From the IMG/VR virus record IMGVR_UViG_3300008448_000604, positions 1 through 24,726 of that record: a DNA stretch of 24,726 nt; one strand, written 5' to 3'. A program made the translations under genes and the position numbers. Each line of letters begins with the position of its first letter. Position 1 is the stretch's first letter. The notes below the pieces were generated by a model, which saw only the letters and a program-made list of their open reading frames with translations, ran no database searches and had not been told where the DNA came from. The stretch comes from a virus. Below are positions 1 to 6,789 of this stretch, piece by piece.

Positions 1-1
1 A

Positions 2-1135
2 TACGATAGCACTACAAATACTTTATCTGTTCCAAGTATAATTGCCACTTCCGCTTTGACAGTGAGTGGTAGTACAAACTTAGATTTTCCAGAAGGTTCA
101 CAATTCTTAGTTAGAAATGACGTTGGTGGAAATTTAATAAATACAACTTCTCCAATCTCTGGAAGAAACCAAATTACTATTGGTAATTTAGATGCCTCAA
201 AAGATACTACAGTAACCATTCAAGGCGCTGGTGATGACTACTTTAATGTAACAATTCCAACAAGCGGAACAACAGCACAATTTACATCAATTACAGCTTC
301 TTTGAATGGAACAGCTTCTTATTCATTAGATACAGATCTATTCGACGGAAGAGACAGTACAACTTTTGCTTCAACTGGTTCTAACACATTTGTTGGTAAT
401 CAAACTGTAACAGGAAATTTAAATGTTAGTGGTGTAATAGATGCAAGAGGAATTCCATTTGCTTCATCATTAACTTCACTAAGAAGATCTATACAATTAT
501 TTCCTGGTGCTGGTAGTATGATGAACACTGTAAGTCCTATAGATAGTACTGCTAACTCACCTTTTGCACAAGGCGGCACAGTCACTCAAGCTTTCAGCAA
601 TGGGTATGCTATTATAGGCTGTACACAAGCTACAACAGCAACTTATGGTATAACAACACAAGATGTTGGAAGCACTAAAGTATTATGTACACCCCAAAGA
701 GGACCAAGTTGGAAAGGTAGCTTTAGGACAGGAAACGATCTAACTTCTAAAAGAATTTTCGTAGGATTTGAAGAATACGCAGGTAACAAAGACGCAGACG
801 ATCCAGCAAATGGCTATGCTCACTTAAGTTATTCAAGCGTTAGAGGAGATTCAACATTTAAAATAATTACAAGAACCGCAAATGGTGTAGGTTCTCAAAC
901 TTTAATAGATACAGGAATTTCTGCATCTATAAGTACAAACTATTATTTTGATATGAAATTGACTTCTGGTTCGTTTGCTGTCACATTAACTAGTGGTTCT
1001 TCAACTTACGCTGGTTCTGTTACTTCAAGCTTACCAAATGTAACCGCAAGTTTGGGAGTTTGTGCTGCTGCTAAGAATGCTGCCTCTGTTTCAAGAACAT
1101 TTTCAATTTATTTCCTTGAATTTAACGATAGTTAG
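2..1135 (+). CDS. Phage tail fibre / receptor-binding protein, 5'-truncated by window edge
   Basis: The reading frame is open from base 2, so the gene starts before the window; the TTG at 56 lies inside the continuing frame and is not a credible start. The visible 377 residues are low-complexity Ser/Thr/Gly/Asn-rich beta sequence typical of trimeric phage fibres, with short motifs (SLNGTASYSL, GNQTVTGNLNVSG) that reappear in modified form in the fibre genes at 1157 and 4671. The last ~170 residues look like a compact globular tip: aromatic/Gly motifs such as RIFVGFEEY, NGYAHLSYSS and TNYYFDMKL. I infer a beta-sandwich receptor-binding head, but no specific ligand can be read. No SD-like spacing problem: stop TAG is followed after 21 bases by the next gene. 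Class (fibre) fairly sure; exact homologue not identified. Confidence 0.75.
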   Translation, partial: YDSTTNTLSVPSIIATSALTVSGSTNLDFPEGSQFLVRNDVGGNLINTTSPISGRNQITIGNLDASKDTTVTIQGAGDDYFNVTIPTSGTTAQFTSITASLNGTASYSLDTDLFDGRDSTTFASTGSNTFVGNQTVTGNLNVSGVIDARGIPFASSLTSLRRSIQLFPGAGSMMNTVSPIDSTANSPFAQGGTVTQAFSNGYAIIGCTQATTATYGITTQDVGSTKVLCTPQRGPSWKGSFRTGNDLTSKRIFVGFEEYAGNKDADDPANGYAHLSYSSVRGDSTFKIITRTANGVGSQTLIDTGISASISTNYYFDMKLTSGSFAVTLTSGSSTYAGSVTSSLPNVTASLGVCAAAKNAASVSRTFSIYFLEFNDS

Positions 1136-1143
1136 TTTTTAAC

Positions 1144-1151
1144 CTATTTAT
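1144..1151 (+). promoter_or_regulatory. CTATTTAT box, candidate late promoter
   Basis: CTATTTAT in the 21-base gap between two fibre genes, only 5 bases before the ATG at 1157. There is no Shine-Dalgarno sequence before that ATG. Read on the minus strand with the next base it gives TATAAATA, the T4 late-promoter octamer, so the orientation is open. Similar boxes occur in five other gaps of the window. Confidence 0.35.
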
Positions 1152-1156
1152 AGTTA

Positions 1157-2200
1157 ATGGCACGAAAAAAGAAAGTAGATACTGCATGGCAACAACCAGC
1201 AACGCCTCCACCACCCTTATTTACAGGTGAAAAAGAGCGCAACCTTGTTAAACAGGTCAATGATGAACTTATTGAGAGAGTCATTGGTCAACAGGTTGCA
1301 TACTTTGCTATAGACATAGATCGTTCAAACTTTCACCCTCTTTATGGTGAAGCAATACAAAAAACATTCCTTCCTCCAATAAGAATCTATGCTCTTGTAA
1401 AGTGGGAAGGTCAAACTCAAGCATTTACACAAAACGTTGGTATCGATAAAGCAACATCAATAGAAATTCACTTTCACAAAAAACGTCTAACAGAAGATCA
1501 AGACGTTTTTGTTCGTGAAGGTGATTTTGTACTTTATGGTGATCGTTATTACGAAATCGCACAAACCTCAGAACCAAAACAATTATTTGGACAAGTAGAA
1601 AATAAATTTGAGATAATGGCAAAATGTATTAGAGCAAGAGAAGGAATGTTTAATCCTCAATTTGTTGCTAACACAGTTCCAACAACAAGAGTTACAACAT
1701 CAACTTCAACTGGTTCTAATTCTGGTTATAATCCAACATCTACTGGCTTATTTACAAATGTAATTGCAGAAAATAATTTAACAGTTAAAAACAATACTTA
1801 TCTTGGCGATAACCCAAATGATACAGTAATAATAACTGGCTCTGTTTACATTAGCGGAAGTTTACTTGTTAATGGAAGTACATTCTCCTTATCAAGTTCT
1901 GCTGTTTCAAACAAAACAATTTTGATTACATCAAGCTATGCAGTGCAATCAGATGATTATTTTATAGGCGTAGACACAAATTATACAGGTATAGTTATAA
2001 CTTTGCCTTCTCTTGCTTCAACAACAAACGGAAGAATACTTCACATAAAAGATGAAAAAGGCTTTGCTGATGTTGGATTGGAAGTAACCGTCTCAGCTTC
2101 TTCTGGTGATTTAGTTGACGATGTTCCTTATGTTGTAATAGATGTTGACCACGGTTCATTAAGTTTATACAAATCAACAAATGGATGGAATCTATTCTAA
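1157..2200 (+). CDS. Neck protein (T4 gp14-like) N-terminal domain fused to a fibre-tip module
   Basis: 347 residues in two parts. Residues ~30-165 match what I recall of the T4 gp14 neck/head-closure layout: a helical start with an E-R-V-I...V-A-Y segment, LYGEAIQKTF, a stretch ending in NVGIDKATSIEI, then EGDFVLYGDRYYEI followed by LFGQVENKFEI. After a Ser/Thr/Asn-rich linker (~165-235) comes a fibre-type module: YISGSLLVNGS, then YFIGVDT (~270), NGRILHIKDEKG, and a terminal GWNLF. This second half is clearly homologous to the whole of the next gene. gp14 seals the portal with gp13 and docks the tail, so the fusion would place a fibre tip at the neck. The start is ATG 1157 with no SD. The stop overlaps the next start (TAATG). 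The gp14 link is from memory of the family; the tip homology is seen directly. Confidence 0.6.
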   Translation: MARKKKVDTAWQQPATPPPPLFTGEKERNLVKQVNDELIERVIGQQVAYFAIDIDRSNFHPLYGEAIQKTFLPPIRIYALVKWEGQTQAFTQNVGIDKATSIEIHFHKKRLTEDQDVFVREGDFVLYGDRYYEIAQTSEPKQLFGQVENKFEIMAKCIRAREGMFNPQFVANTVPTTRVTTSTSTGSNSGYNPTSTGLFTNVIAENNLTVKNNTYLGDNPNDTVIITGSVYISGSLLVNGSTFSLSSSAVSNKTILITSSYAVQSDDYFIGVDTNYTGIVITLPSLASTTNGRILHIKDEKGFADVGLEVTVSASSGDLVDDVPYVVIDVDHGSLSLYKSTNGWNLF

Positions 2201-2610
2201 TGGGATACAAAACATTTAAATCTAAACCAAAAATGGTAGGAGATCAACAAGTAACAAATCGTGTCAAGGCAGATTATTTTGAATCTACTCTTTTTAAAGT
2301 AGATGGTCTTATAATTAACAGAACTATTGTTTCTTCATCGTATGTTATAAGAAAAACAGAATACTTTATTGGTGTTGATACAATAAATACAACTAGTTCA
2401 ATAACAATTAGTTTGCCATTTGCAAGCGGTTCAGTAAACGGAAGAACTTACATAATCAAAGATGAAGGTGGAATGGCAGAAACAAAACCAATAATTATTG
2501 ATACACAAAATGGCGATACAATAGATGGAGAAGGTACTGTAATTATTGAATCTCCTTATGCTTCTTTAAACATTTATACAGACGGTAATTCAAGGTGGTT
2601 TATTTACTAA
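2200..2610 (+). CDS. Small fibre-tip protein sharing the YFIGVDT module
   Basis: 136 residues. It begins MGYKTFKSKPK, resembling the starts of the fibre genes at 2733 (MAYKFQLGKAK) and 4671 (MAFKFYKG), which is why ATG 2200 is preferred over the in-frame ATG at 2185. The start overlaps the previous stop as TAATG, implying translational coupling. Residues ~45-136 form the tip module: EYFIGVDT, ITISLP, NGRTYIIKDEGG, NGDTIDGEG and a final RWFIY, aligned over its length with the C-terminus of the preceding gene. Without a shaft it is likely either a stand-alone tip bound to another fibre or a short fibre. Virion location and receptor role are inferred from context. Confidence 0.6.
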   Translation: MGYKTFKSKPKMVGDQQVTNRVKADYFESTLFKVDGLIINRTIVSSSYVIRKTEYFIGVDTINTTSSITISLPFASGSVNGRTYIIKDEGGMAETKPIIIDTQNGDTIDGEGTVIIESPYASLNIYTDGNSRWFIY

Positions 2611-2665
2611 CAAACTTTTTTTGTTTGTCAAGTGCTTTAGATAAATAATCTTACTACTTAGTAAT

Positions 2666-2713
2666 ACGGCACATAGTCTAACAGTTTCGGCTTTTATACT
2701 ATGTGCCGTTTTT
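2666..2713 (+). terminator. 12-bp hairpin plus T5: terminator or 5'-leader hairpin
   Basis: ACGGCACATAGT (2666-2677) pairs perfectly with ACTATGTGCCGT (2698-2709) around a 20-base loop, followed by five Ts. It has the form of an intrinsic terminator for the fibre genes upstream. It ends only 4 bases before the SD of the next, apparently highly expressed gene, leaving no room for a promoter between them, so it may instead be a 5'-UTR hairpin or an attenuator. A GATAAATA (2640-2647) lies just upstream. Confidence 0.7.
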
Positions 2714-2717
2714 CATT

Positions 2718-2722
2718 AGGAG
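2718..2722 (+). promoter_or_regulatory. Shine-Dalgarno AGGAG fixing the start at ATG 2733
   Basis: AGGAG ten bases before ATG 2733. It rules out the in-frame GTG at 2703, which lies inside the right arm of the hairpin and would add ten non-conserved residues. Confidence 0.8.
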
Positions 2723-2732
2723 CAATCTAAAT

Positions 2733-4574
2733 ATGGCATATAAATTTCAATTAGGTAAAGCCAAACTTTCTGGTTCAGTTGAGCTTGCTGAACAACTCAA
2801 AGTCCAATCTGGTGGTCTTCAAATCACTGGTTCCGTTTTACTTCCAAACGACTCAATTCAAAATGCAGAACTTGAAAATGACTCAATAACTGTCAACGGT
2901 TATGCAACAGCCCTCGGCTCAAGCGTAACACTTGATACAGACGACGTTGCTGAAGGTGGAAGCAATCTTTACTGGACTGAAGCTCGTTTCGACGCAAGCT
3001 TAGCCACAAAAGACACTGATGACCTTGCAGAAGGCTCAAATCTTTACTACACAGATGCAAGAGCAAGAGCTGCTGTTTCTGTAACAGATGTAAGCGGTGA
3101 CGGTTCACTTTCTTATGACTCTGCTACTGGTGTTATCACATACACAGGCCCATCAGCCTCTGAAGTAAGAGCACATCTTTCTGCTGGCGATGGTCTTAGA
3201 TTTGCTGATGGTCAATTTGCTGTTTCATCATCAATCGCTGGTGCAGGTCTTGCTTGGAACGCTGGTGTTCTTAGCGTAGACACTGCTGAAATTGCTGAAG
3301 GTCTTTCTGGCTCAGTAGAAGCAATAGTTGATGCACACTTAGTAGGTGGTACTGGTATTACTTACTCTGCTGGTGACATTTCTATCAACTTCTCAGAATT
3401 TGATTCTGGTGACGTTGTAGAAGGTTCAAACCTATTCTTCACAGACGCAAGAGCAAGAGCAGCAGTATCAGCCGTTGACGCTGGTGGTGATGGTTCATTC
3501 AGCTATGACTCAGCTACTGGTGCATTTACTTACACTGGCCCATCTGCTGCTGAAGTAAGAGCACATCTTGCTAGTTCTGATTTTATCAGCTACGTTTCTG
3601 GTACATTTAGCGTTCTCGGCGCTAGCTTTACTGGTTCAGCAAGAAGCACAGTATCAGCAATAGCAAACGGTGGTCTTGCTTACAATTCTGGAAGCGGTCA
3701 ATTTGGTATTGCTAGCTATGCTGCTGGAAATGGTCTTTCAATCACTTCTGGTACATTTGCTGTTAACGTAGATGCTTCATCTATCGAAATAGCTGCTGAC
3801 ACATTACAAGTCAAAGCTGGTGGTGTTACCAACTCAATGCTCTCTGGTGGTATTGAAAATGCTAAACTTGTCAATAGCTCAGTAACAGTAGTAGCTGGTG
3901 ACGCACTTAGCGGTGGTGGAACAGTAGCTCTTGGCTCATCAATAACTCTCGATGTAGAAGTTAACGGTGATGCTCTTGAGATCTCTGGCGACCAAATCGC
4001 ACTTAAGTCATCTATCTCTGGCGACAGAACATTTGCAAACAATGTAACAATTAGCGGTGATTTGACTGTAAATGGTACAACCACTTACATCAATACCACC
4101 AATTTAGTTGTTGAAGATGCACTTATCCAAATTGCCTCTGGTTCAGCATTCATGGCTGGAATTGGTCTTGAACTTGGTACACAACACTCACTACAAACTG
4201 TAGCTGCTTTTGCTGATGTTGGAAATGCTCTTTCCTCATCACTCCCATTAGTAGCTCCAGCAATGAAAGCTGATTCATTCTACGGTAACCTCGTAGGTTC
4301 AATGCAACTTTCTGTTGAAACCAAGAGCGCAAATGCTACAATCAGCAAGAACGTAACCAGAGCTACAGCTAACATCACACTTACTCTCCCATCTTCACCA
4401 GTAGTTGGTCAAGAGCACAGAGTCAAGTGCTTTGTAGCTGATGGTTCAAATCCAGCAGTAGTAGTTGAAGCACAATCTGGCGCTTCAATTGAAGGCGAAG
4501 CTTCCGTTACCCTCCAATCATACGGCGCTGCTGTATCCTTGGTATGGGACGGTTCTGCTTGGATGATCTTCTAA
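2733..4574 (+). CDS. Large repeat-containing tail fibre / virion appendage protein
   Basis: 613 residues from ATG 2733, set by a good SD. It begins MAYKFQLGKAK. Two long direct repeats occupy residues ~96-150 and ~226-280 (AEGSNLYYTDARARAAVS..., SYDSATG..TYTGPSA.EVRAHL), with a partial copy (SNLYWTEAR) at ~78. The middle is a run of short beta repeats (GAGL.WNAG.LSVD type). A later segment (GDLTVNGTTTY, NLVVEDALIQIASG) is of a kind common in marine phage fibres. The C-terminus (ITLTLPSSPVVGQEHRVKCF ... DGSAWMIF) is a diverged relative of the tip module in the two genes before it. Leucine and other codons are C-rich compared with the flanking fibre genes and resemble those of the capsid gene, suggesting high expression. 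Hairpins bound it on both sides. A fibre or abundant surface appendage is the best call. Confidence 0.75.
   Translation: MAYKFQLGKAKLSGSVELAEQLKVQSGGLQITGSVLLPNDSIQNAELENDSITVNGYATALGSSVTLDTDDVAEGGSNLYWTEARFDASLATKDTDDLAEGSNLYYTDARARAAVSVTDVSGDGSLSYDSATGVITYTGPSASEVRAHLSAGDGLRFADGQFAVSSSIAGAGLAWNAGVLSVDTAEIAEGLSGSVEAIVDAHLVGGTGITYSAGDISINFSEFDSGDVVEGSNLFFTDARARAAVSAVDAGGDGSFSYDSATGAFTYTGPSAAEVRAHLASSDFISYVSGTFSVLGASFTGSARSTVSAIANGGLAYNSGSGQFGIASYAAGNGLSITSGTFAVNVDASSIEIAADTLQVKAGGVTNSMLSGGIENAKLVNSSVTVVAGDALSGGGTVALGSSITLDVEVNGDALEISGDQIALKSSISGDRTFANNVTISGDLTVNGTTTYINTTNLVVEDALIQIASGSAFMAGIGLELGTQHSLQTVAAFADVGNALSSSLPLVAPAMKADSFYGNLVGSMQLSVETKSANATISKNVTRATANITLTLPSSPVVGQEHRVKCFVADGSNPAVVVEAQSGASIEGEASVTLQSYGAAVSLVWDGSAWMIF
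3018..3182 (+). repeat. Fibre repeat unit 1
   Basis: First copy of a ~55-residue coding repeat (residues ~96-150 of the fibre): NLYYTDARARAAVS, GDGSLSYDSATG, TYTGPSASEVRAHL. The second copy is at 3408-3572, about 75 residues further on. Confidence 0.85.
3408..3572 (+). repeat. Fibre repeat unit 2
   Basis: Second copy of the repeat (residues ~226-280): NLFFTDARARAAVS, GDGSFSYDSATG, TYTGPSAAEVRAHL. The DNA of the two copies is similar but has silent and conservative differences, so the duplication is not recent. Confidence 0.85.
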
Positions 4575-4615
4575 TCCTTATACTTTTGTATTTGGTTTAG
4601 TTCCAACAACAAAGT

Positions 4616-4647
4616 GGTGGCACTCTTTCGGGGGTGCCACCCTTTTT
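4616..4647 (+). terminator. Intrinsic terminator after the large fibre gene
   Basis: GGTGGCACTC (4616-4625) pairs with GGGTGCCACC (4632-4641), a GC-rich 10-bp stem with one G-U pair and a six-base loop, followed by C and five Ts. It lies 41 bases after the fibre stop codon and 23 bases before the next ATG. Confidence 0.9.
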
Positions 4648-4659
4648 ATTTGTTTAATA

Positions 4660-4667
4660 CTATTTAT
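4660..4667 (+). promoter_or_regulatory. CTATTTAT box, candidate late promoter
   Basis: TACTATTTAT lies in the only 23 bases between a strong terminator and ATG 4671, three bases before the start codon, with no SD. If the terminator works, the downstream fibre operon needs a promoter here, which makes this the best-placed of the six boxes. Transcription starting just downstream would give an almost leaderless mRNA. Confidence 0.45.
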
Positions 4668-4670
4668 TTC

Positions 4671-5444
4671 ATGGCATTCAAATTTTATAAAGGCAATGAA
4701 GTTATTGGAGACTTGGTTGCTGCTGATGATCCTCAAAAAGATACAAAAATAGATTTTTCAAATGATAAAATTGATTTTATTGTAAGCGGAACTATTGTAG
4801 CTTCTGTTACACCAAATCAATTTAGCGCATCAGTATTTGTAGGAAACGGTTCTTCATTAGAAGGAGTTTCTGGAGGAGGTGGGAGTAGTGGTGACATTAC
4901 TTCTGTAACAGCAGGAACAAATTTAACAGGTGGTGGAACAACTGGTGCTGTTACAATTAATTTAGCAGATAACATAACATTAACTTCAATTACATCTTCT
5001 CTTTTTGGAACTGCATCTTACGCAAATAATTCTGATTCAGCATTAACTGCTTCTTATTTAAATCAACTATCGCAGCCTGTTATAGTTACTGGTTCTTTGC
5101 TCGTTTCACAAAGAATTAAAACCAATCAATACCAGACTTCACTAGTAACTTTAACTGATGCTGCAACAATAACATGGGATGTTTCAAGTGGTTCAATAGC
5201 GCAAGTAACATTAGGTGGTAACAGAGCTTTAGCTGCAATTACCAATGGTTTAGCTGGGTGTGTTTATACATTGATTGTAAAACAAGATTCGGTAGGCTCA
5301 AGAACTTTAACATATGATTCAAGTTATAAATTTGCTTATGGAGTAAAGCCAATCTTATCAACAGTAACTAGCTCTATAGACATTATGACATTTGTTTATG
5401 ATGGTACTTCTTCATATGGTGCGGTACAACAGGATTTTAGATAA
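4671..5444 (+). CDS. Tail fibre protein
   Basis: 257 residues starting MAFKFYKGNEV, which matches the start pattern of the genes at 2200 and 2733; an in-frame GTG at 4614 lies beside the terminator stem and is rejected. After a glycine-rich hinge (GGGGSSG, ~70) come fibre motifs (TNLTGGGTTGAVTINLADN, ITSSLFGTASYAN) related to those of the fibre at the left edge of the window. The C-terminal ~95 residues (TLGGNRALAAITNGLAG, YTLIVKQD, MTFVYDGTSSY) form a beta-rich tip of the kind that ends many phage fibres. The stop overlaps the next gene's ATG (TAATG), so the two are probably translated together and may act in one appendage. Confidence 0.75.
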   Translation: MAFKFYKGNEVIGDLVAADDPQKDTKIDFSNDKIDFIVSGTIVASVTPNQFSASVFVGNGSSLEGVSGGGGSSGDITSVTAGTNLTGGGTTGAVTINLADNITLTSITSSLFGTASYANNSDSALTASYLNQLSQPVIVTGSLLVSQRIKTNQYQTSLVTLTDAATITWDVSSGSIAQVTLGGNRALAAITNGLAGCVYTLIVKQDSVGSRTLTYDSSYKFAYGVKPILSTVTSSIDIMTFVYDGTSSYGAVQQDFR

Positions 5445-6433
5445 TGCTTCTTCCAGCAATGTTTTGGGGTGGTTCATTGCCAAGATTAGTTGCAATGACA
5501 AGTACAACCAAATTAGCTTACACATATGATTATAAAACATGGACTGAAACGCCAGATTTAAATTTAAATTACGATGTTGGCGTAAGAGGTGTAGCATTTA
5601 ATCCGATAGATAATGTCTTAATGATTTTGTGTTATGTAACAAATGTGTCTTTTTTAACTCACACAACTAGATTAACTTCAATAAAAACTTACGATAAAAA
5701 ATCAACCTATTCTGTAAAAGGTTCTCCCGCTGGTGGCTACTATCCAAATGGAGTTACAAAATTGTTTTATGACTCTGGTAAATGGATGTGGGGTTTTATA
5801 AATAGTCAAGCTGCTTTGTCTCAAAATAATGGAACAAATTGGACAGGTTTTAATACATGGAGTTCTAGCACTACAAGAAATCCACAAGTAGTTAGGTATT
5901 TTGCTTCTGCTAATAGATACATTACTTGCTATCCAAACGTACAACAAATTGGCGTATCACCAGTTGGTTCGTTCAATAATGCTACATGGTCTGTTGTTGC
6001 TACAGGGTTTACAAATAATACTAGGTATGTAGCAGAAGGAACTACAGGAAATTATTTAGCTCTTGGCGGTTCTTCAACAGTAGGACAAATAGCTACTTCA
6101 ACAAACTTAACTTCTTGGACTGTTAGAACTTGGATCACTGGAACGCCTTTACCAAATTGGGCTGTTTGGAATGGTACTACTTGGGTTGTTGTAGCAAACG
6201 GTGGTAACATAGCAACATCAACGAATGGTATAACTTGGACGAAGCAAACAAGCCCAACTGTAAATAATTTAACTTGGGTTGATTGGAATTCAAACGACAA
6301 TCAGTTTGTAGCTATAGGAAATGCTATGACAATTTTAACATCTCCAAACGGAACAACTTGGACTCAACAACCAGTTACAACAACTAACTTTCTTTCAAGT
6401 ACTAACCCTATTCAAATAGCGAGAATAAGATGA
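5444..6433 (+). CDS. Putative beta-propeller (Asp-box/BNR-like) virion protein, receptor binding
   Basis: 329 residues with a regularly recurring aromatic motif resembling the sialidase Asp-box (S-x-D-x-G-x-T-W), Asp mostly replaced by Asn: QNNGTNWTG (W133), NNATWSV (W182), TSTNLTSWTV (W225), TSTNGITWTK (W265), TSPNGTTWTQ (W306), plus YDYKTWTE (W33). The spacing of ~40-50 residues over the second half is that of propeller blades, and each motif follows a short hydrophobic strand (VVVANGGNIATS, FVAIGNAMTILTS). I infer a 6-7-bladed propeller used for carbohydrate or surface binding; catalytic sialidase residues are not evident. It is coupled to the fibre gene before it (TAATG) and the gene after it (ATGA). 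The N-terminus (MLLPAMFWGG) is hydrophobic but short and not a convincing signal peptide. Confidence 0.6.
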   Translation: MLLPAMFWGGSLPRLVAMTSTTKLAYTYDYKTWTETPDLNLNYDVGVRGVAFNPIDNVLMILCYVTNVSFLTHTTRLTSIKTYDKKSTYSVKGSPAGGYYPNGVTKLFYDSGKWMWGFINSQAALSQNNGTNWTGFNTWSSSTTRNPQVVRYFASANRYITCYPNVQQIGVSPVGSFNNATWSVVATGFTNNTRYVAEGTTGNYLALGGSSTVGQIATSTNLTSWTVRTWITGTPLPNWAVWNGTTWVVVANGGNIATSTNGITWTKQTSPTVNNLTWVDWNSNDNQFVAIGNAMTILTSPNGTTWTQQPVTTTNFLSSTNPIQIARIR

Positions 6434-6720
6434 AAACACTAACACAAGAAGAATTAAATAGTTTATTACAACTACATCAAGATTTATGGAATGATTTAGA
6501 GACAGGTAAAAGATTAGAACTAGACGATTATAATCTTCAAGGATTAGATTTTTCTAATAAAGAACTGCGTTCTTGTAGATTAGTTAATTGTAACTTACAA
6601 AATTGTAATTTTTCAAATAGTGACATTTCACATTCAGAGTTTATGAAATCAGATCTTCGTAATGCTAATTTAAATGTAATTGCAAGTATTGGAACTGATT
6701 TTACTGATTGTGTTCAATAA
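6430..6720 (+). CDS. Small pentapeptide-repeat protein
   Basis: 96 residues. After an acidic N-terminal segment (~1-33) residues ~34-93 read as consecutive five-residue units with central Leu/Phe: YNLQG LDFSN KELRS CRLVN CNLQN CNFSN SDISH SEFMK SDLRN ANLNV and so on, about a dozen units. These fold as a right-handed quadrilateral beta-helix. Its ATG overlaps the previous stop (ATGA), so it is made with the propeller and fibre proteins. Family members include DNA mimics (Qnr/MfpA) and structural proteins; the position at the end of the fibre operon favours a virion or fibre-assembly role, but function is not known. Confidence 0.75.
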   Translation: MKTLTQEELNSLLQLHQDLWNDLETGKRLELDDYNLQGLDFSNKELRSCRLVNCNLQNCNFSNSDISHSEFMKSDLRNANLNVIASIGTDFTDCVQ

Positions 6721-6744
6721 TTTGGTTTTTTATAAAAATGCCTA

Positions 6745-6752
6745 CTATTTAT
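6745..6752 (+). promoter_or_regulatory. CTATTTAT box, candidate late promoter of scaffold-capsid operon
   Basis: TACTATTTATC in the 69-base gap before the scaffold gene, 37 bases upstream of ATG 6790. Here the distance allows a normal leader carrying the GGAG SD at 6777-6780. Confidence 0.4.
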
Positions 6753-6789
6753 CTTTGATTACTATTAATTATTATTGGAGAACGATTTA

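Noticed and set aside
2185-2199. ATG 2185 as the start of the small tip protein
   Set aside because: No better SD, and the five extra residues are not shared with the paralogues; the TAATG overlap at 2200 fits other junctions here.
2610-2628. ACAAAC-T7-GTTTGT inverted repeat after the small tip gene
   Set aside because: Only six AT-rich pairs with a T loop and no T tract after it; too weak to call a terminator.
2703-2732. In-frame GTG start for the large fibre
   Set aside because: It lies inside the right arm of the hairpin; AGGAG at 2718 and the MAYK pattern shared with neighbours support ATG 2733.
3716-4084. 122-codon minus-strand ORF opposite the large fibre
   Set aside because: Low-complexity shadow of a biased, repeat-rich plus-strand gene; no SD or neighbours on that strand.
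4614-4670. In-frame GTG start for the fibre at 4671
   Set aside because: It would translate the terminator hairpin; the MAFKFYKG start matches the paralogues.
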